This document shows positions 36,680 through 44,121 of a DNA stretch of 64,000 bases, piece by piece (position 1 is the first letter of the stretch; each line of letters begins with the position of its first letter). This DNA is from Lacinutrix algicola (lineage in GTDB: Bacteria > Bacteroidota > Bacteroidia > Flavobacteriales > Flavobacteriaceae). The translations under genes were made by a program, and so were the position numbers. The notes under the pieces are model-generated. The model did no database searches. It was given only the letters and a program-made list of their open reading frames with translations, and had not been told where the DNA came from. The stretch covers positions 147,057 to 211,056 of the forward strand of contig NZ_LIQH01000036.1 of assembly GCF_001418085.1 (NCBI RefSeq). Direction: 5' to 3'.

Positions 36680-37363
36680 ATGAAAACCAAACCTAAAGTA
36701 TTATTCTTCGATGTAAACGAAACGTTATTAGATTTAACGATAATGAAAAAGCAAGTTGGTGACGCTTTAGGCGGAAAAGACCATTTGCTATCCTTGTGGT
36801 TCACAACTATGTTGCAATACTCGTTAGTGGTTTCTGCAAGCGGACAATACAAACCGTTTGGACATGTTGGTGCTGCTGCTTTACAAATGGTTGCAGCAAA
36901 TAATGGAATTACAATTCCCGAGGATAAGGCGCGAGATATTATAGTTAATGCCATGCAAAATTTACCACCGCATCCAGAAGTTAAAGACGCTTTAACCTTA
37001 CTAAAAAAGGAAGGATACACTTTGGTAGCACTAACTAATTCTAATAAAGAAAGCTTAAAAAACAAATTTGAAAACGTTGGTTTAACAACTTATTTTGATG
37101 AGCTATTAAGTATTGAATCTGTTGGTAAATTTAAACCTTTTACCGATGTTTATAATTGGGCAGCCCATAAAATGAACGCAAAACCAGAAGACTGTATGCT
37201 TATTGCTGCACATGGTTGGGATGTTGCAGGCGCACTTTGGGCTGGATGGCGAGCTGCTTTTGTTAGCAGACCAGGACAACAAACATTTCCGTTAGCACCA
37301 CAAACAGAAATAAACGAACCAAACTTAAAATTAATAGCAGATATTCTTATTCAATACAAATAA
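36680..37363 (+). CDS. Haloacid dehalogenase, type II (HAD superfamily)
   Basis: 227 residues. Nucleophile Asp11 in VLFFDVNETLLDL, Thr/Ser in LVALTNSNKES, Lys in SVGKFKPFTDVY and the acidic loop as AAHGWDVAGALWAGWRAAFV. The last motif and the SRPGQ that follows are characteristic of L-2-haloacid dehalogenases, which hydrolyse 2-halo acids to 2-hydroxy acids; other HAD phosphatases lack them. It follows the thiol/detoxification cluster after a terminator. Its stop codon is directly followed, in the same frame, by a broken DsbA-like sequence. Confidence 0.9.
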   Translation: MKTKPKVLFFDVNETLLDLTIMKKQVGDALGGKDHLLSLWFTTMLQYSLVVSASGQYKPFGHVGAAALQMVAANNGITIPEDKARDIIVNAMQNLPPHPEVKDALTLLKKEGYTLVALTNSNKESLKNKFENVGLTTYFDELLSIESVGKFKPFTDVYNWAAHKMNAKPEDCMLIAAHGWDVAGALWAGWRAAFVSRPGQQTFPLAPQTEINEPNLKLIADILIQYK

Positions 37364-37444
37364 GAACTAAAAATAGACATTGTTTCAGATGTTGTTTGCC
37401 CATGGTGTACCATTGGATATAAGCGTTTAGAAAAAGCAGTTTAA
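37364..37444 (+). pseudogene. DsbA/FrnE gene fragment (active-site region only)
   Basis: Read from 37364 the frame gives 24 residues identical to residues 5-28 of the DsbA-like protein at 34146, including CPWC, and then stops. Over 72 bp there are seven differences and all are synonymous. There is no start codon and the rest of the gene is missing. It is therefore a remnant of a second, once functional DsbA-like gene, cut off where the cassette 2 leader region begins. Confidence 0.8.
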
Positions 37445-37483
37445 TTAGTAAAAACTTCGCCTTGACTTTGTTAAAAAACCACT

Positions 37484-37549
37484 AACTTCGTTTAGAGTAT
37501 GATAAAAAACATTGAAACGATTTTTTATCAACTAAACATTGGCAGGAAT
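37484..37549 (+). repeat. Cassette 2 left leader (shared with 28742-28808)
   Basis: It aligns with the leader of cassette 1 over ~65 bp. Inverted repeat GATAAAAAA (37501-37509) / TTTTTTATC (37521-37529) around loop CATTGAAACGA. It ends AACATTGGCAGGAAT, in which AGGA may also serve as the ribosome-binding site of the RES gene. Confidence 0.7.
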
Positions 37550-38687
37550 GATGAACAACAGCGCGATAACACTCTCGAATAAAATAATTATTTCTTTGAA
37601 ACAAGAGTATTTTAAAACTTCTATAATTCAAAATAGTTCAGACTATTTTCCGAGTTTTATAAAAAAAGCTCTAGAAGATTACACAAAACATTACCAAGAA
37701 TATCTCTATGATGAAATTGATTTATGTGTTCCATTTTCGAATAGCAAAAAAGATATTATTATCTCTAAAATAATTGATTTATCTGAATCTATAAATAAGA
37801 CTATTGATTTATATTATAATGGAAAATTCCATGAAGCTACGACTATATTTAATGCATCTTTAGAAAGAGTGTTTTTTAATGATATTAAAATGGTTAAAAA
37901 AATCAGAAAAGGAAGTTCTTTTTATAGGGCGCGGAAAGATGAAGACATTCATTTCAGTAAAGAAGATCTATTTCATGTTCCATTCCAATATCGACACATT
38001 GTTTCCACAAACAGATACAGTTTAATTGGATTTCCAGCTTTATATATGGCAGATGCAACTTATACTTGTTGGGAAGAATTTGAAAGGTATAGATTAAGAG
38101 ATTTATGGTTTTCAAAAATTCAAAATCAAGAAGAGCTTTCAGTAATCGAAATTAATCACTTTATGGAATTCATAAACGGATACTATAATAACGATACTAA
38201 TAAAAATGAGGATGAACAATTAGCCTATGTTTTAAGTTATTTGGTAACTTATCCTCTAACATTAGCTTGCACAATTAAAGCTAAAAATCCACATGGTAAT
38301 TTTAAACCTGAATATATAATTCCTCAGCTATTACTTGAATACATATCTACAAAACAGGACATAGATGGAATTAAATTCCCTTCTACAAAAGTCGATTATT
38401 CTAAATTACGAGGTTTACATTCATATAATTACGTTTTCCCAGTAAAATCAAATAATGAATCTGGTTTCTGCGACAAATTGATTGAAAAATTTCATGTATC
38501 AGAACCAACTTCACTTGAATTGGAAGAAATAATTAACAATTCGTCAAACGTATCTGTTAAAAGTAAAACTTCAGTTCATCCAATAGGAGAAATAGAATTA
38601 ATAAATGGAAAAAAAAGTATTTATAGAGATACTTCTTTTGGTAAAATTGAAATAAGCTTAAGGAATAGAAGAGTTTACAAACTATAA
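37548..38687 (+). CDS. Orphan RES-domain protein carried in cassette 2
   Basis: 379 residues from the ATG at 37548 (another ATG follows directly; the frame also opens at a TTG at 37539). The N-terminal ~120 residues are helical and unrecognised. From ~125 the RES-type pattern appears: SSFYRARKDED, then STNRYSLIGFPALYMADATYTCWEEFERY, with the Arg and Tyr/Glu positions that line the NAD pocket in RES toxins, which share an ADP-ribosyltransferase-like fold and destroy NAD+. Known RES toxins are ~150-200 residues and paired with an Xre antitoxin; here there is an extra N-terminal domain and no Xre gene beside it. Two-thirds of the window's shared leader and tail features frame it. A toxin or defence role is an inference. 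Confidence 0.72.
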   Translation: MMNNSAITLSNKIIISLKQEYFKTSIIQNSSDYFPSFIKKALEDYTKHYQEYLYDEIDLCVPFSNSKKDIIISKIIDLSESINKTIDLYYNGKFHEATTIFNASLERVFFNDIKMVKKIRKGSSFYRARKDEDIHFSKEDLFHVPFQYRHIVSTNRYSLIGFPALYMADATYTCWEEFERYRLRDLWFSKIQNQEELSVIEINHFMEFINGYYNNDTNKNEDEQLAYVLSYLVTYPLTLACTIKAKNPHGNFKPEYIIPQLLLEYISTKQDIDGIKFPSTKVDYSKLRGLHSYNYVFPVKSNNESGFCDKLIEKFHVSEPTSLELEEIINNSSNVSVKSKTSVHPIGEIELINGKKSIYRDTSFGKIEISLRNRRVYKL

Positions 38688-38692
38688 TCACA

Positions 38693-38772
38693 TCTGCTAA
38701 CACCTTATATAATTTATTGCTAGTTCTAGCTTGCTTACACCCGTAACGAAATCAAACACGATAAACGAAACA
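38693..38772 (+). repeat. Cassette 2 right tail (shared with 29458-29594)
   Basis: It begins TCTGCTAACACC, continues ATTGCTAGTTCTAGC and GCTTAC, and ends GATAAACGAAAC. It matches the first ~45 bp and the last ~15 bp of the cassette 1 tail, but is about 55 bp shorter in the middle. Confidence 0.6.
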
Positions 38773-38774
38773 AA

Positions 38775-38806
38775 AAAAAGCGAGCCTCATACAAGGCTCG
38801 CTTTTT
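38775..38806 (-). terminator. Bidirectional terminator between RES gene and cupredoxin-like gene
   Basis: AAAAAGCGAGCC / GGCTCGCTTTTT, a perfect 12-bp stem with an 8-nt loop, 23 bp beyond the cupredoxin-like stop on the minus strand. Confidence 0.88.
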
Positions 38807-38829
38807 CTACTTAAAAACTAAATAATTAA

Positions 38830-39210
38830 CTACTCTACTACTAAAGTATACTGTGGTGTTTTGTTAAAAGGACAAAAATATGTGTATGTACCTTTTGTAA
38901 GCGTTACTTCTTTTGAAGATTCTGTTTTACCATGCTTTACCATTTGAGATACATAAGCATCTGCAATGTGGTTTTTTGCATCTTTACCGTCTTTACCAGC
39001 TTCAATTAATACTAAACCAACTTCTGGTGCAGCATTTGTGTTTGTTACATTAAATACATAAGTACCTTCGCTTACTGTTAATGCTTTTTGCGTAAACTCT
39101 CCTGCTGTTTGCTCTAATGAGATTGTTTTTACTGCTTTACTCATTTTGTCTTGTGCTCCAGATACGAATGTGAAGGCTACTAAAAATACTGCTAATACTA
39201 AATTTTTCAT
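38830..39210 (-). CDS. Secreted cupredoxin-fold protein lacking usual copper ligands
   Basis: 126 residues with a signal peptide (VSGAQ end). The mature part has the cupredoxin strand pattern: LTVSEGTYVFNVTNTNAAPE in the position of the first copper-ligand loop and LTKGTYTYFCPFNKTPQYTLVV at the end. Only the Cys of the Cys-His-Met loop is present; the His after it and the first-loop His are replaced. It may therefore not bind type 1 copper, or bind it differently. It lies downstream of the AhpD-like gene on the same strand across a 134-bp spacer. Confidence 0.78.
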   Translation of the reverse strand: MKNLVLAVFLVAFTFVSGAQDKMSKAVKTISLEQTAGEFTQKALTVSEGTYVFNVTNTNAAPEVGLVLIEAGKDGKDAKNHIADAYVSQMVKHGKTESSKEVTLTKGTYTYFCPFNKTPQYTLVVE

Positions 39211-39344
39211 AATGTAATTTGTTTTAATTTATTTGTTATTGTTTAATTCTATTCTTTTTGTTTGAGTTGAGATTTTACAAAGCATCAAGAGCTTCTCGAT
39301 ACGCTTTTTTCATGCTTTACAAAACCACTCGAAGTGACACGTTA

Positions 39345-39902
39345 TTATTGTGCTACTGTAAACTTTCCTGCTTCTACAGATGGGAAATCTACTTCTGTTT
39401 CTGCTATATGGTTTACATAGTTTGTTAATGTATTAGACACAACGTTAAGTACAATTTCTAATATTTCGCCATCGTTAAAACCTGCTGCTTTTACTTCTGC
39501 AATGGCTTCTGTAGATACTTGTCCGCGATTTAATGTTACCGCCTGTGCAAATTGTAATCCTGCTTGATCTTTATCTTCATTTGCAAAACCTTTACGACTT
39601 TGTTGTGTTTGCTCTTCGGTTAAACCATTCATTATACCAATTGCTGTGTGCGCAGATAAACAGTAGTTACATGCGTTTGTTTCGGCAATTGCTAATGCTA
39701 ATTGTTCGCGGTATTTGTTTGTAAAATCACCACTTGCTGTTAATTCTCCTAAACTTAAATACGTTTGTAATGTTGCTGGAGAGTTTCCAAATACTTTAAT
39801 AAGGTTTGGTATAAAACCTAATTTCTTTTGGACTGCGTTAAATAAATCTTTAGCTTTTCCTGTTGTTGTTGCTGGATCTAATGTTTTAATTCTTGTGCTC
39901 AT
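39345..39902 (-). CDS. AhpD-like carboxymuconolactone decarboxylase-family protein (second copy)
   Basis: 185 residues. The redox motif ETNACNYCLSAHTAIGIM has the CxxC and His of the AhpD/CMD family. The protein resembles the one at 32451 in length and fold but differs widely in sequence, so it is a paralog rather than a recent copy. It is encoded with thioredoxin, a tiny Cys-rich protein and a cupredoxin-fold protein, next to an AraC regulator. Thioredoxin could serve as its reductant. Cytoplasmic. Confidence 0.9.
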   Translation of the reverse strand: MSTRIKTLDPATTTGKAKDLFNAVQKKLGFIPNLIKVFGNSPATLQTYLSLGELTASGDFTNKYREQLALAIAETNACNYCLSAHTAIGIMNGLTEEQTQQSRKGFANEDKDQAGLQFAQAVTLNRGQVSTEAIAEVKAAGFNDGEILEIVLNVVSNTLTNYVNHIAETEVDFPSVEAGKFTVAQ

Positions 39903-39969
39903 TGTTTTTGTTTTTATGTTTTTCGCTTTCGCGGAAATACTATTTATGTTTGTTTGTTGTTTTTAACTT

Positions 39970-40068
39970 TTAGTTAGAACATTTGCATAATTGTTGTTGT
40001 GCATTTTGCTCGTCGTATGTTTGGTATCCCCAACAATTTGGGCATTGTATGTTTTGTATTGTTTTCAT
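39970..40068 (-). CDS. 32-residue Cys-rich microprotein
   Basis: ATG at 40068 to TAA at 39970. The product has CPNCWGYQTYD near residues 9-19 and CKC near the end: a CxxC plus CxC that could bind zinc or form disulfides. The CPxCWGxQxY motif resembles the start of longer small proteins seen in Bacteroidota, judged from memory. A promoter region sharing a box with the thioredoxin promoter lies just upstream, which argues that the frame is real. The AhpD-like gene starts 67 bp downstream. Confidence 0.6.
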   Translation of the reverse strand: MKTIQNIQCPNCWGYQTYDEQNAQQQLCKCSN

Positions 40069-40103
40069 AATTTTTGGTTTTTAATATTACTAATTAATTA
40101 CAC

Positions 40104-40175
40104 TGCAAAGATGCGACGAGAACTTGCCTTTAAAAATGGACAAAAGTTCCTTATGCATGGACAGCCTATTTTTAT
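40104..40175 (-). promoter_or_regulatory. Promoter and activator box of the microgene/AhpD unit
   Basis: TGCAAAGATGCG (40104-40115; CGCATCTTTGCA on the minus strand, a TTTG-type -7 element) is followed at 35 bp by a ~37-bp box from GACAAAAGTTCC to CCTATTTTTATT. The same two blocks with identical 35-bp spacing occur at 40542-40615. The box has a direct repeat TGGACA at 40137 and 40158. Confidence 0.65.
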
Positions 40176-40501
40176 TGGGTTACGGTTACTTCTAGTTCGT
40201 CTATTTTTAGTCTTAGTTCTCTTTCTGTTATTAAGCCTGTGTGTTTATCGACTACTTTTCCGTCTTGAAAAAACACTAGTGTTGGAATACTTCTTACTTT
40301 AAAGTATGCTGCTAAATCTTGATTTTTATCTACGTTTACTTTTTTAATAATAACATCGTCGTTTAACTCGTCTGCTAACTTATGAATGGTTGGCAATAAT
40401 GTTTGACACGGTCCACACCAGTCTGCATAAAAATCTAATACTACTTTTTTGTTGTTTAATACTGTGCTTTTAAAGTCGGCTTGATTTAATTGAATGTCCA
40501 T
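40172..40501 (-). CDS. Thioredoxin
   Basis: 109 residues, cytoplasmic. Active site WCGPC (Cys29 and Cys32), cis-Pro in RSIPTLVFFQDGK near residue 77. A standard thioredoxin that reduces protein disulfides and peroxidases. Its position with the AhpD-like gene and under a shared promoter box with the microgene suggests a dedicated stress-response thioredoxin rather than the housekeeping one. Its stop overlaps the activator box of the next promoter. Confidence 0.95.
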   Translation of the reverse strand: MDIQLNQADFKSTVLNNKKVVLDFYADWCGPCQTLLPTIHKLADELNDDVIIKKVNVDKNQDLAAYFKVRSIPTLVFFQDGKVVDKHTGLITERELRLKIDELEVTVTQ

Positions 40502-40541
40502 ATGTTTTATAATTTTAATGTTGTTGTTGTTTTAATTATAA

Positions 40542-40615
40542 TGCAAAGATGCGCTGTAAGTACCTAGTAATAAATAGACAAAGGTTCCTTATGCTTGGAC
40601 TTGCCTATTTTTATT
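40542..40615 (-). promoter_or_regulatory. Promoter and activator box of the thioredoxin gene
   Basis: TGCAAAGATGCG (40542-40553) and a box from GACAAAGGTTCC to CCTATTTTTATT (40577-40615), 41 bp and more upstream of the thioredoxin start. Block order, orientation and 35-bp offset equal those at 40104-40175. The AraC regulator encoded nearby is the obvious candidate to bind. Confidence 0.65.
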
Positions 40616-40852
40616 CAGTTTTATTGGGTTTCGAATCGGTAATCTTGCGTGAAGGATGGAAGTGGCATCCTTTTTTTAAGGAGAGGTTACTAATAAAAAG
40701 GTAATACTATTGTATTGGAGAGTTGCTAAAATAGATTCAGCTTAAAAAAAAAGATATAACGTACAGCCTGACCTTTATGGGCACGCCATTAAAATTTTAA
40801 AAACTAGGATGAGATGACCACATCTTGCTAAAAAGCAAGATTCGTAGTGACG
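40616..40852. other. Non-coding spacer with a possible structured RNA element
   Basis: No credible open frame. It contains GGATG-N7-CATCC followed by T7 (40654-40677), an AG-rich stretch (GGAGAGGTTAC, GGAGAGTTGC), the block GCCTGACCTTTATGGGCACGCC around 40766-40787 (split here only by its own hairpin), and a perfect 7-bp hairpin ATCTTGC/GCAAGAT at 40822-40841 close to the AraC stop. The ordered blocks resemble a recurrent intergenic element of flavobacterial genomes, recalled but not verified. Confidence 0.35.
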
Positions 40853-41692
40853 CTAATAGTCTTTTCTAAATTGAAGTGGTGACTTTGTGGTGGCTTTGGT
40901 GAAAAAACGGCTAAAGTATGCCGAATCGTTAAAACCGAGGTCGTAGGCTATTTGTTTTACGGCTTCGTCTGTATAAATGAGTTGGCGTTTGGCTTCTAGG
41001 ACGATTCGGTTTTTAATGAAATCGCTTGGTGTTTCTGCGCCTACTTTTTGAAAGTTTTTGGTCAACGATTTTGGCGATAATCCTAACCTATTTGCATAGT
41101 CGGTTACGGCGTGTAGCGTTTTGTAATTTTGCTCGACTAGTGTACTAAAGTCTTTAAAAAGCTTGGTTTCTATGTCGGTTTTTATGGGATGATGTTCTTT
41201 TTGTATGCGTACGGAATGGATGATAAATTGCTTTAAATAGGTTTGCAACATATCGTATTGGGCGGTTTCGGTGTTTTTAAATTCCTCGATAAGGCTTTCT
41301 AATATAAAACTAAGTTTTTTAGTATCGTTTTCGCATGGTTTTACAAAAGGTGTTTCGTAAACGTTGTTAAAGAGTACACCGTTACAGGCAACCTCTTTAT
41401 CGTGTGTTTGTATGCAATAGAAGTCTTTTACGAATGTAATTTTGTAGGCTTCTTTTATTTTTTCGGAATCTACCGAGAATACTTGACCAGGTGATAGAAA
41501 AAACAATACGTTCTCCTTAAAAGAGTAGCTTTTAAAGTCTATGTTATAGGTACCTTTTCCTTCTTTAATCCAATATATACTGTAGGAATCGACTTGTTCT
41601 GGTTTATTAACCACACAGGCTTTTTCGAATTGTACGACGCTTAACGAAAAAAGGTCTTTATAGGTATATGTTGAAATGTCTTGTATTGCCAT
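40853..41692 (-). CDS. AraC-family transcriptional regulator
   Basis: 279 residues. An N-terminal cupin-like sensor domain (IYWIKEGKGTYNIDFKSYSF, FLSPGQVFSVDSEKI) is followed by two C-terminal helix-turn-helix motifs (AVTDYANRLGLSPKSLTKNF and AVKQIAYDLGFNDSAYFSRFF). It is of the type that activates a few local genes. The thioredoxin unit downstream on the same strand has two promoters with a shared box, likely its targets. The stop of the upstream BrnQ neighbour region is 4 bp away from its start. Confidence 0.93.
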   Translation of the reverse strand: MAIQDISTYTYKDLFSLSVVQFEKACVVNKPEQVDSYSIYWIKEGKGTYNIDFKSYSFKENVLFFLSPGQVFSVDSEKIKEAYKITFVKDFYCIQTHDKEVACNGVLFNNVYETPFVKPCENDTKKLSFILESLIEEFKNTETAQYDMLQTYLKQFIIHSVRIQKEHHPIKTDIETKLFKDFSTLVEQNYKTLHAVTDYANRLGLSPKSLTKNFQKVGAETPSDFIKNRIVLEAKRQLIYTDEAVKQIAYDLGFNDSAYFSRFFTKATTKSPLQFRKDY

Positions 41693-41696
41693 TGGT

Positions 41697-42986
41697 TTAC
41701 GAGCTAATGGTTTTATTAGTCGTAAAAGTTTTGATATTTAACACTAAAAATGAAATTAATGCTGGTATTAACCATCCTAAATTTTGATTTGCCAACGGAA
41801 TAAAGGATTTAACACCTGTTAAATTGCCTTCTGGTAATAAAAATCCTAAAAAATCTGGAATACTAAATAAAACGGTTACCAATGCAACACCTTTAAACAC
41901 TGCAGAAGATGCATATTTTTCTGGTATTACATTTAAAAGTATCAATACAATAGTAATTGGATAAATAAACATTAACGCTGGTACGGCTACAACTATAATA
42001 TAACTCACATCAAACTGCCCAACAAACACACCTAATAAACACGAAATAACTGCTGTTACCGTATACACTGTTTGCGAGTTTTTAAAAAGGCCTTTAAAAA
42101 AATCTGCTGTACCTACAATTACTGAAGTTGCTGTTGTAAAACAAGCTAAAGCGATTAATACACTTAAAAACACATTACCAATGTTTCCTAAGGTTTTTAT
42201 ACTTAAACCTGTTAGTAATTCTGGTCTAGAAATTGAAGCATCGAATTCTGTATTATGTAATGCGCCAACGGCTATCATTCCTGTATATATTATAAATAAC
42301 CCAATGGCTGCTACTAATCCTGATTTGGCAATGATTGCTTTTTTATCTTCAAAGGAAACGCCTCCTTCTAAATTAAGAGATATTATTACTACACCTCCTA
42401 TTACTACTCCTCCAAGGGCGTCGTAAGTTTGGTAACCTTCAAGCAATCCTGCTATTAAAGCTGGAGATTCTAAAACTGAAGGATTCATACTTTCTGGAGA
42501 AGAAAAAAGTCCGATACCTATTATAGCCAAAAGAATTAAAACAATTAAAGGCGTAAGAAACTTTCCTAAAATACTTAGTATGCGATCTCTTTTCATAACA
42601 AAAATGAAAGCAATACCAAAATAAATAGAACTTGTTAATAAGGATGACGTGTCGAAAAAAGGCTGAATTGCCATTTCATGTGTTACTGCTGCTGTTCTTG
42701 GTATTGGCAACGCTATAGCAACAATGTATACACTTAAACAATATATTAAACTAAATAATGGTGACACCTTTTTACCAAAGTCTAACATTGTACCTTGTAA
42801 TCTTGCGTGACCAAACAAAGCTAAAAGCGGTATAACTATAGCCGAAGCAATAAAACCAAGTGTTACAAGCCACCAATCTGGCCCAGAATTGAAACCTAAT
42901 TGTGGTGGTAATATTAAATTTCCTGCTCCAAAATAGCTAGCGAAAATTGCGAAGCCAATTATTAATATTGTTTTATTATTATTCAT
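41697..42986 (-). CDS. brnQ: Branched-chain amino acid transporter BrnQ (LIVCS family)
   Basis: 429 residues, twelve predicted membrane helices. N-terminal IGFAIFASYFGAGNLILPPQLG is characteristic of the family (cation-coupled uptake of leucine, isoleucine and valine). Further conserved stretches are GLLEGYQTYDALGGVVIGGV and LACFTTATSVIVGTADFF. Its stop lies 4 bp before the AraC start on the same strand, so the two could be co-transcribed, but a functional link is not obvious. Confidence 0.95.
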   Translation of the reverse strand: MNNNKTILIIGFAIFASYFGAGNLILPPQLGFNSGPDWWLVTLGFIASAIVIPLLALFGHARLQGTMLDFGKKVSPLFSLIYCLSVYIVAIALPIPRTAAVTHEMAIQPFFDTSSLLTSSIYFGIAFIFVMKRDRILSILGKFLTPLIVLILLAIIGIGLFSSPESMNPSVLESPALIAGLLEGYQTYDALGGVVIGGVVIISLNLEGGVSFEDKKAIIAKSGLVAAIGLFIIYTGMIAVGALHNTEFDASISRPELLTGLSIKTLGNIGNVFLSVLIALACFTTATSVIVGTADFFKGLFKNSQTVYTVTAVISCLLGVFVGQFDVSYIIVVAVPALMFIYPITIVLILLNVIPEKYASSAVFKGVALVTVLFSIPDFLGFLLPEGNLTGVKSFIPLANQNLGWLIPALISFLVLNIKTFTTNKTISS

Positions 42987-42996
42987 TGCATAAAAT

Positions 42997-43004
42997 TATC
43001 TTTG
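42997..43004 (+). promoter_or_regulatory. TAnnTTTG element before the hydrolase gene
   Basis: TATCTTTG, matching the -7 consensus, ends 18 bp before the start at 43023, in the 36-bp divergent gap with brnQ. Confidence 0.5.
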
Positions 43005-43022
43005 ACCAATATACTTTAAAAA

Positions 43023-43802
43023 ATGATTCTAGATTATAAAGGTGTTCCCATTTTTTATTCAGATTCTGGTAAAGGACAAGTAATTGTATTATTACATGGC
43101 TTTTTAGAAGACCATTCTATGTGGAATAATATAACACCAGAACTTATTAAAAAGAATAGAGTTATTGCTATAGACTTGTTAGGTCATGGAAAAACAGGTT
43201 GTTTAGGCTACGTCCACACAATGGAAGATATGGCTGAAGCTGTTTCTGCTGTTTTAAAACATTTAAAACTTAGAAAATACATTTTTATTGGTCATTCTAT
43301 GGGCGGCTATGTTGCTTTAGCATTTGCTAAATTATATCCAGAAAGTATTAAAGGCTTATGTTTATTGAATTCTACATACGAAGAAGACGATAAAGACCGT
43401 AAACAATTAAGAGCGCGTGCCAATAAAATGGTACAAACCAATTATGAAAACATGGTACGCATGAGTTTTGCAAATTTATTTAGCGTAAAAAGTAAAGTTG
43501 TGCATTCTGTAGCTTACAACGCTGCATTAAATACCGCTTTAAAAACACCTGTTCAAGGTTATATGGCTGCAAATGAAGGCATGCGATTACGCGAAGACAC
43601 TTCTAATTTCTTTGCTAATTCTACCTTTAAAAAAATTGTTTTATTAGGTGAAAAAGACACGATTTTAAATACTGAAAACATATTAAAATTCACGCACACT
43701 CACAATATTGATACTCATGTTTTTTCTGAAGGTCATATGAGTCATATAGAAAATGAAACTGCTTTAATTAAAAAAATAATGCATTTCGTCGAAAAAATAT
43801 AA
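43023..43802 (+). CDS. Alpha/beta hydrolase
   Basis: 259 residues, no signal peptide. VIVLLHGFLEDHSMW (oxyanion region), nucleophile Ser in FIGHSMGGYVAL near residue 95, Asp in LLGEKDTILNTENI and His in EGHMSHIENE. A general small-molecule esterase or lipase-like enzyme of the BioH/MenH-like size class; no context points to a particular substrate. It is divergent from brnQ. Confidence 0.9.
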   Translation: MILDYKGVPIFYSDSGKGQVIVLLHGFLEDHSMWNNITPELIKKNRVIAIDLLGHGKTGCLGYVHTMEDMAEAVSAVLKHLKLRKYIFIGHSMGGYVALAFAKLYPESIKGLCLLNSTYEEDDKDRKQLRARANKMVQTNYENMVRMSFANLFSVKSKVVHSVAYNAALNTALKTPVQGYMAANEGMRLREDTSNFFANSTFKKIVLLGEKDTILNTENILKFTHTHNIDTHVFSEGHMSHIENETALIKKIMHFVEKI

Positions 43803-43884
43803 CGTTTCGGCGAGCGTTTCTGGTTTTTGTTTATATTTAACTTCTTAAAAATCAATATTAAGAGCCTAAACTAACAACCAACCT

Positions 43885-44121
43885 ATGTTTTGCAAACTAT
43901 TCGGCCACAAATACGAAATATCTAGAAGTGTTACTTATTACGTAAAAGAATATAAATGCTGTAAATGCAATAAGCAGCTAACTACTAATAGTAAAGGATA
44001 CCTAGTTGACCTTACACCAAAATATAAAGAGATAAACTCTATCCTATCTAAAATGCATAACAAAAAACAAGCAAGACTTCGTAGAGAAGAATTGCTTATT
44101 GCTTATAAAATGACTTCTTAA
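43885..44121 (+). CDS. Small zinc-ribbon-like protein, function unknown
   Basis: 78 residues. The N-terminal half has CKLFGHKYE and, after ~15 residues, CCKCNKQL, an arrangement Cys-His...CxxC that could bind one zinc ion. The C-terminal half is a basic helix (KKQARLRREELLIAYK). It resembles small phage-associated DUF1660-like proteins in layout only. Its last four bases overlap the convergent thiL stop. Confidence 0.6.
   Translation: MFCKLFGHKYEISRSVTYYVKEYKCCKCNKQLTTNSKGYLVDLTPKYKEINSILSKMHNKKQARLRREELLIAYKMTS

Noticed and set aside
31800..38800. A defence island
   Set aside because: Apart from the RES protein no defence gene is recognisable; most genes here are redox or detoxification enzymes.
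39285..39340. Third palindromic repeat (CACTCGAAGTG with CTTCTCGA) before the cupredoxin-like gene
   Set aside because: Only a short imperfect dyad is visible and no second copy was found in the window.
43885..44121. Prophage remnant suggested by a DUF1660-like small protein
   Set aside because: No other phage gene or attachment site is nearby, and the similarity is only in Cys spacing.
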